Below are positions 13,257 through 24,700 of a DNA stretch of 64,000 bases, piece after piece. Source of the DNA: Datnioides undecimradiatus (Eukaryota; Chordata; Actinopteri; Lobotiformes; Datnioididae); contig WARS01000011.1 in the NCBI GenBank assembly GCA_008933995.1, positions 7,531,516-7,595,515 on the forward strand, given 5' to 3'. The notes beneath the pieces were generated by a model. The model ran no database searches and had not been told where the DNA came from. It saw nothing but the letters and a program-made list of their open reading frames with translations. Position numbers and translations under genes: made by a program. Every line of letters begins with the position of its first letter. The stretch's first letter is position 1.

Positions 13257-13262
13257 TTTATT
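13257..13262 (-). terminator. Candidate poly(A) signal of miox
   Basis: TTTATT on the plus strand is AATAAA on the minus strand, about 270 nt downstream of the miox stop at 13534. It lies 13 bases from the facing lmf2 candidate signal. Confidence 0.55.
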
Positions 13263-13274
13263 ACAGTAAAATAC

Positions 13275-13280
13275 AATAAA
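13275..13280 (+). terminator. Candidate distal poly(A) signal of lmf2
   Basis: AATAAA about 1 kb after the lmf2 stop codon. A second AATAAA at 12266-12271 overlaps the stop codon itself (TAA at 12268-12270) and would give an almost UTR-less mRNA. Which signal is used cannot be told from sequence. Confidence 0.45.
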
Positions 13281-13533
13281 TTAGAAAATCTTCTCAGCAT
13301 TATTTTTATTTGAGAATGATCCATATATTTTTATAACGTGTTAATATATATGGGATGAGATGTACACCTACAGAGGTTATATTGTGAGTAGACTGATGTG
13401 TATAGTATTGTCAGTGAGTAAAATGGTAGTGGCGGCAGCGCTAGAGCTAGGATCAAATCAGTTTCTCTGCATTTGCATTCATCTTCTAAATCAGCTGATT
13501 TCTCTGTTGCTGTTCAATTCTACGTTGTCTGGT

Positions 13534-16500
13534 TCACCACTTCAGGATTCCTGGGCAGTACTTGTCGATCAGAGACTGGTAGTACGGCTTCAGCTTTTCA
13601 ACATCAGGCAGGTCAGAGGTCTTTGTGTACAGGTCAAATTTGCTTTGGAAAGGATGAGAAAATGCAGTTCCAGGTCAAAGCAGCAAGTAGGACAGTACCA
13701 GGAAGGCAAGAGGAAGATACTTACTTGAACTCTTGGACCCAGGGCAACATGCGCAGGTCTTTGTCATTGCACAGATGCATGTAGTCCCCATGGGAGTGCC
13801 AGGGGTAGAATGAGTGGAAGCGAATCATGTACAACCCCTGATGGGAGAGAAGAGGAGACCCTGAATAATGTTCGAGCACTGCAGGTGAGCTAAGAAAATC
13901 TTTGCTTTTCTGTTGTAATGTTTTATTCTGTATTTATAAAACCAGTCAAGACCCTAGGAGTGCTTATAACAACTTTCGCTGCCTTTGTGTGAAGGTAATT
14001 CACTAAAAATGATTGTTACATCATTTGATATAATAATTCACTCACCTCCTCTGGGATGGAGCAGTTGTTGAACTTCATAACTCTGTAGAGATACTCTAAA
14101 GACAACAATGCGGGAGTTCAGACATAATATCTCAGTGGCACATGTCTTATTTCAAGAGGTGTGGTGGATGTTTGTGCATATGATGAGTTGGTGTGCAGCT
14201 AAGTGTGTCTTACCATCATGGCCCCAGGACATGAAGATACTGTCAAGCCCACAGTTTGGTTCATAGATCCCATATTCAGTACTAAAGACATGGATAAAAT
14301 GCATCATGTAACAGGATAAGCTAGCCTATAAAACAGCTAGCCTGTAGACGTCAATCATTATTACTATTATCCCTGTTTTATTATTGAAATAAACAGGGAT
14401 AGTAGAAAGGAGTACTGTATATTGTATTGTATTGTGGATGATTTAACATATTTTTAAATTAAAGAAAAAAACAAGTATTTACACTGCTGAAGGCAAAAAC
14501 TTGAGAGAAAAGAAAACTTCATTGTTTCACGAAGGTGAGGGGTAGAATTTGAGCTCGCTGCTCTGTCTTGGCTGTAATTTACATGAAAGTAATCAGTTTA
14601 CATGCTTTGCTTCTGTGTAAATGAAGGGCTTGACAGGCTGATTAACTGTCACAGGCTGCATATTCAAAGTCATTGACAGACTTTTATGTAGTGTAATGTG
14701 AAAACACCAACTTGTAGCTGGGATTTTTGTCATCTGGGTTATCCAGAAAGGTACTGTCTCTGAACACAATGGAGTTTTGAAACTTGCAGCCGACTGGGAA
14801 GGTGTCACCGACTACAGCCCACTGTACAAAGGCATACACAGACTGCTGTTAGAAAGAATTGGGTCTCTCCATATACTGTTATGTATGAAATGAAGCCTCA
14901 TAAAGAGACAAAGGAGATCAACGAGAATCAAGACAAAAAGTGTTACATTAAAGTAGGAAATTGGACCCCTGTTCCTCAGGGAGGTTGTTCAGGAACCCCA
15001 ATGTAATAACAGCTTCCATTGTGTTGACCTTGTGTCCTACCTGGGGTTCATTCCAAAGAGCCATCATCTTCCCAACATCATGGATCAGACCCACCAACTG
15101 GAACCAGTCTACAAAGGAACAGTGAGTGACACACATTGAGCACACTTGCGTATGTACTTGTGCGCAGCGTCTGTGTGTTTTTCAGCATGGGACCTTTATC
15201 TGGGTGTGCTTGGCGGATGCCTTCAGCAGTCTGGAAGGCGTGAAAGGAGTTGGGGAAGTCTACATCAGGGTCAGACTCGTCCACCAGCTTGTCAAGAGAC
15301 ATGATGGCGTCCATCATTCCCATCTCAGTGTGTTTGTAGCCAATCCATTCAGAGTGCTGAAGGAAGGTAAGAGACTTAACTTTCAATATTAAGGGATAAA
15401 GGAATCAGGATTGTATGGTATGTTTATTTAAGTGATGCCCATCTGCTGAATGTTTTTGTGCTGGTAATTAATGCACCCAGTGAACAGAAATAGCAGTTGC
15501 CCTATTCACTAGCCGACACTCATATTCTACACCTCACGTTAAACTGAAAGGGCAGCCTTTCTTTTAATATTAACAACATTATCCAATATTCATGAAGTTC
15601 TGAAAACAGACCCCGAGCAGGTGACGACAGCTACCTCACATTTATGACGACAGGAGAGTGTCCCTGTATCAATAGACAGAGCGACTTTCACCTCAGAGGA
15701 CCGGGTGACATTTGTTTGCTCAGTCTGATGCTCGGCCATCCGGAGCAAAGATTAAGGTAGGATTTTGTTCCGTAAACATCAGATAAAGTAGTGTCAGTAA
15801 TCCTTCACAACCACTTTACAAGAGAAAAATATATCTTTAATAACTTTTTACTTGGGATGTGTTTTGTTCCCCCAGTATCTCAATAACGAGGCTGTTGGTG
15901 ACTGTTAAGGTGCTCCTGATTTTCTCACCTTTTGTTTTACAAAGTCCAGCGTCTGATGGGTGTGCATCAGCTTGTATGTCATGAACACGCGGCCAATTAG
16001 ACTTCCACTCTGAAACACACGCACGTAACACTTAAATACAGTGGATTTACACTGTCTCAAGTGCTATTCACTGACTACATGAAATCTTCTGTAGCAGAAA
16101 CGCTTTTTGGCAGTGACCACTGTGTTTTTAAGTTTAAACTTCATGACACATCCAACCCACTTTCATTTTGTAACCACACACATCAGCACATAGCAGCATA
16201 ATTACATTTGTTAAAGCACAGAGAGAAGAATGAAAATTTCATGCACTACATAACAACGAATTTCACATTCATAAATCTTTTATGCTAGTAGACTTTACAC
16301 TAACCTACCAATTTAGCCCTTAAACCCCACATATAACCCTTTATAATATGATTCAATTTGAAATTACCTGATGTGACACCATACCACCATACAAAGAACA
16401 AAACTAAGATCTTTAAAGATTATAATGCAAAAGATGGAAAATAGTGTGTGGGGGAAAAAAAGTGCTGATGTACCCGTGTTTGGCCAGATGTTAAGACATT

Positions 16501-17229
16501 TTTGCCAGTTTTATTTTAAGAAACTGCAAACATACAAACACTCAGAGATGGTAAATCAGTGCACATAGTAAAGCACTGAGTGGGATTATAGGTATAAGAA
16601 GAATCAGGGCCCAGATATCGAGCTGCAAATGTTTCATCTGGCAAAATTCAATCACAATGTTCTACAGCTCTTAGGAAAACACACAAAAGTATATCACTAG
16701 TCCACAGGGCGACTAAAGAGCAAGGTTCTGCTGGTTGACACAGGCACAGCCTGGCACACACACACTGGCCCTGAAGACTATGCAGAGGAAACAATCAAAG
16801 ATCACTTCCTGAGAGGTTCTGTTTATGAGAAGCATTTTATTCTGCTGGGTTCACCTACCAAAGTCAGATTCCCCTTTTAAGCAGATAATAAATTATTGGA
16901 ATACATAGTTGTTTCCTTTTTAAAAACACATCTGAATTGAATATTTAGGCTCTTTTTAAATATGTGTATAATAGCTTGTTATGATAATATAACGGTGTGT
17001 TTCCTCTCTTTGGAGCTTACCTCAAAGTTTCTGTAGTCTTCCTTCTCTTTAGTTTCAGTCTCCTTCAAATTTGGACGATATGCCAGAGATGGGTCCAGAC
17101 CCTGCATAAGAAATGAAAGACAGAACAGAAAACATTGTTTAAGCTTTGCATTGATAAATGAAAAATATTCTTTCAACAGAAATGCACATGGTGTGTTGCA
17201 GCCACACATACAATGCTGATGATACTCAT
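13534..17229 (-). CDS. miox: Inositol oxygenase (myo-inositol oxygenase)
   Basis: Ten exons, 5' to 3': 17229-17212, 17101-17021, 16009-15929, 15356-15194, 15108-15041, 14821-14712, 14281-14214, 14095-14046, 13837-13725, 13642-13534. They join in frame to 286 aa (human 285). The enzyme oxidatively cleaves myo-inositol to D-glucuronate in the cytosol, using a mixed-valent di-iron centre, and is the first step of inositol catabolism. All six iron ligands known from mammalian MIOX can be placed: His99 in NSFHAFQTAEG, His124-Asp125 in LIHDVGK, His195 in SWGHDEY, His221 in IRFHSFYPWH and Asp254 in NKFDLYTK. The C-terminus, YCPGILKW, matches the family end. Exon 1 encodes only MSIISI. The exon 4 donor, AAAG|gtccca, is a weak site but is required by the frame. 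The position next to lmf2 and adm2 agrees with human 22q13.33. Confidence 0.98.
14363..14405. repeat. Imperfect hairpin in miox intron 6
   Basis: ATCCCTGTTTTATTATTGAA is followed by ATAAACAGGGATAG, giving arms of about 13 bases (atccctgttt / aaacagggat plus flanks) around a short AT loop. No function is inferred. Confidence 0.6.
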
Positions 17230-17307
17230 GGCTGACAGACGAAGTCTTTGTTGTTGTTTAGTGCGTTTGTGTATTTTGTCCAGTGTGACTGAGCAGCTTC
17301 CCTGCTG

Positions 17308-17313
17308 TATATA
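17308..17313 (-). promoter_or_regulatory. miox: TATA box of miox
   Basis: On the minus strand TATATA lies about 80 nt upstream of the miox ATG (17229). Transcription would begin near 17280, leaving a leader of about 50 nt. Position and sequence are typical for a tissue-restricted metabolic gene, but no expression data are available here. Confidence 0.5.
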
Positions 17314-17454
17314 TCTTGCCGGTTTAAACTGTAATGCCTTCAAACTGCGAGGTAGGCCTACATGACGAGCGCGCCACTGCCCAGTCACACTTTAACCAAA
17401 CGTCACCCAATGGGGTACACTGGGATGAACCTTGGCCTTGAGGACATGCGTGTA

Positions 17455-17545
17455 GGTGTGTGTGTGTGTGTGTGTGTGTGTTTGTGTGTTTGTGTGTGTG
17501 TGTGTGTGTGTTTGTGTGTGTGTGTTTGTGTGTTTGTGTTTGTGT
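17455..17545. repeat. (GT)n/(GTTT)n compound microsatellite
   Basis: About 90 bases of TG dinucleotides interrupted by regular TTTG units, about 230 bp upstream of the miox start codon. Confidence 0.95.
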
Positions 17546-18056
17546 CCAAGAGTTTTTCAATAATCAGCAGGTTACCTGTTTAGGCTGATGTAGAATGACT
17601 CAGTACTTCTTTGTTTCACAGTTTAGCTGTTTATTTTTAACCATATAGCATTTTTATTACAAAAGCGAACATTTACACAGATATTTTGTGTTTTTCATAA
17701 CCTACAGATGGTCATGGACACATTCTTACTTGCAGGTATTGACCCCATTACCTAACACGTAAAACTGGTTCAGACCTGTGATTTCCCAAAATGAAATCTC
17801 CTGGTTTTGGTTGTCAGCTGGAGCAAACAAACAACGATTTCCACTAACTGGGTGCGACTGAATGTGGGGAAATCTTTTCTATTTGTTGGAGCAGAGGTGA
17901 AGCTGATAAAGGTGTTCAAACAACCCTCAGTCGATGACCCAGTGCAGTGGTTGTTTAGATGTCATTCCAAAGCCATCGGATACCAGGTTTGGCATCGTAC
18001 TGTTTGGACTGAATGTATGGCGGAGAGGAACATCTAATTAATATATGTTTTAAAGC

Positions 18057-18061
<5 letters not shown>

Positions 18062-18089
<28 letters not shown>
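18062..18089 (+). repeat. Poly(A) run of 28
   Basis: An uninterrupted run of A. It could be the tail of an old retroposon, but the sequence to its left is not recognisable as one. Confidence 0.9.
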
Positions 18090-18091
<2 letters not shown>

Positions 18092-19604
18092 ACATTAGCT
18101 TTTAATATGAATGATATATGTGGATTGTTGCAAGATTTGTGAGAAACTTTCTGCGCCCTAACCTTTCCTTCTCTAAAAGGTCATTGGCCTGATGTTTTGA
18201 GTCATTTTACTGTTTTATGTTACTTTTATGCGTTCATGGTTTTATTACTTTCAGGTTTACCCTCTCACCAGATGAATAGTGACGAATAGTATTTATACTT
18301 TTGTTAAACTCAGGGGGTGTGTCAGGTGGTGGATGCTCGGTGCAATCCTGAAATTTGGTTGGCCATCAGAGAAGCCACCCAGAAGCCCAAATTATTGACG
18401 AAGTGTGTTCATGTTGGATCAATAACAAGCCATGGGAAGGGAATGGGAACCTAACCAATTTTATTTATCAAAGTCTGGTACTTTGATAGTTACTGCTAAA
18501 TACATGAAAAAAGGTAAAATAAAGCCGTCTGTGGCTTGTCTGACCCAACTGAGTCAGCACCAGTGGGGTTGGAGACCAAAAGTCTGGGGGAAATAATCTG
18601 GGTTTGTGGAGTTAAACAGCTGAGACCTCATCTGAGTTTTGTAGCCCACACCTCATATCTCTCTCCTTAAGCTACATTAGCCACTAATAGCATAACACAC
18701 CTGTATCTCAGCTCTCTGTTGACAGGTTGCATTATTATAATTTTGCATATAGGGTATTATTAATGATCAAGGTATATGGGATAAATATTTTGGCCTGTCA
18801 CTGCTTCAGTTTCTTTAATATTTGTTCTTGATCTGTTTGAACAGTCAAGCTGCACATCATTAAATATATTCTCAAGATGCGTTGCACAGTTTTGACTCCT
18901 TGGTTTTTGAGCTGTTTTCTTGAGCTCATCTGGCAGTCAGTGGACGAAATGTCTCACAGTCAGTACATGTACCAACCTGAGAAAATCTCTCTCTGATTTA
19001 CCAGTCAGTGAGCTTCATGCAAGAACATTCTCATACTCTTTTCAATCTTTGCTTTATTTTTCTGATTGAGAAAGCTGGAGACAGACAGGAAAGGCGAGAG
19101 AGAGAGAATGATATGCAGGTAAAGACTCAGCCTCGGTGCATGCTGTAAAGTCTACCACATATTCATGTGCATTAATGTAAGCCACCTGTTCCACTCCATT
19201 TATGGGCAAGAGAAAGTCAGTGTAATAGTGCTTAGGCTTAAGGGAAAACTGTCTTGCACCTTTAAAATCATGGGCATGGGCATGGGCATTAAATGTTATA
19301 TAAGACAGACATGTTTTGGGCTTTGCAAACACACACACACAGACACAGAGGAAAGGACACATATGTAATGTCATCATGAACTTGACAAAGCTGACAGTGG
19401 TTTGGACTTTTCACTTCCCTCTCTCATGGGTCTTTATTGTGTGTGTGTCTGTGTGTGTGTCTGTGTCTGTCAGTGGCCTGGATCAATAATCATTATCACT
19501 GACATGGTGTGAAACTTTCCAATCATAAACTATGTGGGCATTAATATTTAAAAGGTCATACTGCTGTCAGACAGATGAAACACACGTGAAGGTTTGACTG
19601 GAGT

Positions 19605-19610
19605 TTTATT
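19605..19610 (-). terminator. adm2: Candidate poly(A) signal of adm2
   Basis: AATAAA on the minus strand about 2.1 kb after the adm2 stop (21710). A long 3' UTR would fit the lack of any other gene in 19600-21700. Nearer signals may also exist. Confidence 0.4.
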
Positions 19611-21709
19611 GCACAACGCAGCTATTGTAAAAACAAAGAAGAAAGCAACACAGTTCTACAAAAGGACACTTATACCTTGAAGGGACTCTCAGTCTCGTGG
19701 ACTTAAAGTACAGCAAAATGGTTAAATTTATTTTAAGTTAAATAACACATTTAAAAAATTCAAGTCACTCTGAATATAAAGAGCAATAAAGTGCTTTCAT
19801 GCATTCCTATTGACATTTAACCTGGAAGAACAACTAAGAAAAACAAGTTATGCTAAACGGACATGCACAGAAAAGCAGAAGACTAAAGCTTCAAATAACA
19901 CTTTAATAGTCCACATTTACTGTAATGGATATAATTTGGATTGGTGAAAGGCAAAACATAAGGCTTTACAAAAACTTAAACCAATTAAGGCTCAATAATA
20001 AACTTTATAGCGGCAACGATCAAAATAATGCATCATAGATTTACAGTTTGCAGGAAGAAAACTCTACAGTGCAGATGTCCTCTTTCTGGTTTGCTTGTTA
20101 AGAGTCAAGCTATCTGTTAAGAAGCGTACAGACAGTTCATGGATTAGGGTTAGTGGTTATTTTGGCTAATTGTGCGTACTGTGGGCTTTTGGGTGAAGGG
20201 TTAACTGGTTTTGATTGGAGGTTATTCTTGGTTTCTGTCAGCACTGAAGTAAAGCTACTTGTTTGCAGAGGGAACTGCAGGTGCTTTTAAGGGACAGGGT
20301 GGATTAACTCTCAGTTAAGATCAGCAGGATCACCAATGATGACGATAGCAGACATTAGTCAGGAAGCCAGTTTGACAGAGACTTCTCTGGTTCACAGTTT
20401 TCTTCATTAACATATACAATGTTGAAATGGTTGTTATAGTATAAATGAAGAAACACTTAGTGTCACTGCATTAAACTTTCGATAATGTCCAATAATGTTG
20501 TTGTCTTAATCTTCAGTTCACAGGAATTCAGGTTTATTACAACTCATTTTAGTGTCAGTCATCATATCTATAAGTAATTACAACATTGGACGTACCAGAG
20601 GAGTTTATATGAGAGAATATGGTGACATTATATGACATCAGAGTCTGACAGGACAACACACTCAATGTTGCTTCTCAGGTAATGTGATAAACATTTAGCC
20701 AGTTTATCTCACTTAACACTTAACAGTTTGGAGGTTTAAAAAAAATGAAATGTTGGTGAAATTGTACCGGGACATTGGCTGTAAACTACAGTGAGACAGT
20801 GACGCACTGCAAGGTAATGTGCAGGGGTAGCTGAGCTACTTCTGCTGCCAGCTAATCTGCTAATATATTTCCTTTTGGCTAAAACTTTTTGACAATGACT
20901 TTTAGTTTAAAAGCATTGCACATTTTAGCTGCTAAATGCTCCTCTGTTTGCCAGCTAGCAACTTTGCCTGTGTCCCACTTGGTGCATACACTCAGTTTTC
21001 AGTGCGTTTTTTTGCAGAAAACTACAGCAACAGAGTGGTGAGAATAAACTAAAAGAGTTAAGTTTGGCAAGAAGATTGCAAGATCTCAGTACAATGTTAT
21101 TATTAACAACGAGAATCATAGTCAAAACTGACAATGTAAGACTCAAGTTGTAATAAACTGTAAACCGTCCTTTTCACAATTCATTAAAGACCAACCCTGT
21201 CTCCAAGAAATAACCTCTATATATTTCTAATACGGTTTGAGAGATCCTCGAGATCTTCCCAGAAGAGCTGGAAGAAGTGTCTGGGGAGAGGGAAGTCTGG
21301 GCATCCCTGCTCAGGCTGCTGCCCCCATGACCCAGTCCCGGATAAGTGGAAGAAGATAGATGGGTGGATGGTTTGAGAGAAATGTAATGCCAACCAGGAA
21401 ACATTTTAATTAGGAAATTTTGTCCATTAGCATAGCTGGAAAGTAAATATGTTCATACTGTCTGCTCTGACCACATCCATGTGACATTACATAAATGTTG
21501 CCCTTCATTCACTCTGAGTATAGCCCAGCCAGCTATTGAGGAAACAATTCAGTATGATGTAAAGCTAATTTCTAGGAGACCGTGTCACAAGACTCACCAT
21601 CAGAGCCCTGTTATCTATCCTACTTGTGTGACTACTGAGGCAACAAAGGATCTGGGTAACTTGCCAACATTTATTGATAAAGGATTCTGGCTAGATTTGA
21701 GGAGGGATC

Positions 21710-24700
21710 TTAGCCATAGCTGTGAGGACTGCGTGGGTTAATGGGGGAGGAGTCTTCCCTCCCACTCTGTCCAATCAGCTGGTAAAGACGGTGGCTGAGG
21801 TTCTGAACCTGACAGGTACCTAGGACACACCCCACCCTCATGAGATGTCCCTGGCCCCTCCCACCACCACTGTTGGCATGACGACGACCACGTGACCCAC
21901 GTTGCCAGGTAGACGGTTCCTGTAGTACACTGTCACTATGGTCAAGCAACTGGTCAGCCAACCTCTGTGGGGGCTCTTTATGCAGCCAGGCCCTCCAGAT
22001 GATGTGTCTGTTTCCCTGGGTGATGTGGTTGTCGATGGCCACGGAGAGATCAGAGGCAGTAGGCATGATGGCCGTGTGAAATGACTTTGGAGATTTAGAG
22101 GTTCTAGGTAATGTCAACCTGAGACACACAAAAACAGACAAGCAGAGAGAATATGTTATATATAATACAAAAGCAGCACCACACACACACATACACAGCT
22201 TGTTCACATATGATGCTGGGTAGTCATGCGTATGTTGCCTGCTTGGGTTTCCAAGTGAAACTGATTCACTACTGCATAATTAAATGCCTCAAAGGAAATC
22301 AGGCTTGTACTGCAGGAATATCCACTCCTGTGGTCTTCTCTTGTTTTTCAGTCAAATGCAAGGAGAGTGGATTGAAAGAGAAAGTGAGAAGGAGAGATAG
22401 AAGGAGAGATAGACAGAGGGTGGTGAACAGGTGGGAGTCTGTAGTTGTCTTATCCAGCTGCACCATCTCTGTATCTGTGTGTGTGTGTGTGTGTGTCATT
22501 CATTATAGCATGCCAGTTTGCATTTCCCTTAAGATCTTATTGTATTTAGTCAATACCTGTTTGGAGATAAACATATTTACAGAAAGCTGCTGGTGACAGC
22601 CAATTAGTATAATTAACAACACTTCAAAATAGCTAAAAAACAAAACATGTTTACAATCAAACTGCTTAGTCAGTGATGTTCATATGTTGTAACTGAGGGA
22701 CTGGATTGTTTCATCAAAGCCAAAACAAATTCCTTTTGTAATGTTTTACTCTGATTACAACCAGGTGAGACAGCAAGTGAGTGACACTGGATGCTCTGCC
22801 ATCTTCGATGAAGTTTAACTTGAGAGCATCAGAGAATGATCAAATCTATTGTACCAGTCATAACTACAAACAATGTACCAGCTACCTACCAAGACCTCAT
22901 TTAAAATTTTTATACCAAGCAATACCCAATTGCAAAACATGTGCAAGCAACAGTGACAGCTGTTTAAGGCTAATCACAACTATCTATTAGTGCATTTATA
23001 CACTGAGTTGAGTTCCACTGAAATTAGTCCATAACACCATTTATTATTTGTATACATTGAATTCCCAATATGATGTGTAAAGAAGACAACTTTGAAAATG
23101 ATAGATAGATAGATAGATAGATAGATAACTAAGTTGAGAATTTCCCTTTTCTTGAAATCATTCTCATGTGTTTTACTTCTTCAGTCTCAAAAGACTCAGT
23201 ATTTTTCATCGCTAGCTCGCTGAGTAAGCAGTGGGTCCTGCTGTTTTTCTCGGATGCAGTAGCAGCCTCTTTGCCTCTTCCTCCAGAATTTAACTCTGAC
23301 ACTGCATCTTCAATTGTCACCTTGGTTCACACAGAAAGTGTCATCAGGTTGATATGTCAGTCTTAAAAATGCATGCATCTATAAGTCAGTCTTGCTGGCA
23401 TGTAATAGTTCTGAAATTTCATAAAGAGTTGTTGGGATAAACTTGACAAAACACCTAAAACATATTTCCAGAGTGTTTCTCTAAAAACATGAACCAACGA
23501 AGTACTGCTTACTCATCTTCACGTGGACCTGCTGAACAAAGTTTAAGAGTGATGAGCTGTTTCTTTTACTCTCTCTTAGTCAATAATTGAAATTTTAGAC
23601 CAAAAGTCTAAAACACCCTCTAGCGACCCATAAAGGTTCCTCTGCTTTCTGCACCTCTCTGGACCAAAGTGGCTCAGACCAACCGAATCGACAACCACCT
23701 GACGCTTCTCTCCATTAACAACGCAGCTAAAAAATAATACTTCCAGTTAATCAACAACGTCAGAGCTCACGAATCAAACAGGAGAGGGAGAAACAAAGGA
23801 CAAGAGAGCAAGACAGTGACGACCACGGAACAGGTGGTAGTAAGAGGCTCCAACACCACCACTCCCCTTGAGTGTGTTTTAAGGACTTTTCTTTCTCACC
23901 TCCCTGCTGACATTCAAGAGTTCAGCTGCTAGAGAGAGCAGGTCTGTTTGGCCATGTGAGCAGTCAGAAATTATGCAATACTTAGTACAGATCATTTAAA
24001 GCAGCAGGGGACAATAAGCACTTGGCACATTTCAGGGGTTACCCTTACAGCAATATCAGCAAATATTTAAATAAATATATTGTTTCAAAATGGTACCTCT
24101 ATCTGCCGAGTATATGCTACTTATTCAGGTTGCATTACTGAATATTTTTTCGTTTTTAAATTGATTATTTCAAACAGTATGGTCATGAAAAGGGTATTGG
24201 AAATTTCATGATGTACAACTCTCCTGCAGCAGTGGAAACTCCTCCCAATTCACATGTGTTGGTTATTCTTGAGATGACAGACAAAGAAGAATGGGAGCAG
24301 GATGGATGAAGCCAGATAATGTTTGTGTTTGTTTGGTGTGAAAAGTGGGCCAGAAGACCATATGATCTTTATCCTGTAAGAAATCCCGACTGGTATTCTG
24401 ATCACTCTTCTGGCCGGACACCTTGGGCTCTCACTGCCAACAAGCACACAGACGAACACACACACTGCAGGCGCTACTGTGTGTGACTGAACGCTTGTGA
24501 GATTGCCCAACTCCATTAGCTTTGAATTGTTTTTAATGGATGCTGAATTGTAGCAGTGCTAGACAAAAGTCACACAGGGACACACACACAGAGTAATAAT
24601 GGCAGTTGGTTGGGCATTAGTGGCCGCACATGTGGAAGTGCCATGCGACTTCATGGCAACAAACAAGATTTACAAACACAATAACATACACATACATGCA

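Larger units (their letters stand above)
17230..19589. other. Intergenic region between miox and the adm2 3' end
   Basis: The right part before 19590 holds no supported gene. A GT/GTTTG microsatellite covers about 17455-17545 and an A28 run lies at 18062-18089. Short open frames (for example 17807-18037 plus and 19054-19377 minus) lack splice context and family resemblance. The first 80 bases next to miox contain its likely promoter. Confidence 0.6.

Noticed and set aside
22299-22596. Open frames around the (TG)n tract near adm2 exon 2
   Set aside because: Low-complexity translation of the microsatellite and flanking intron.
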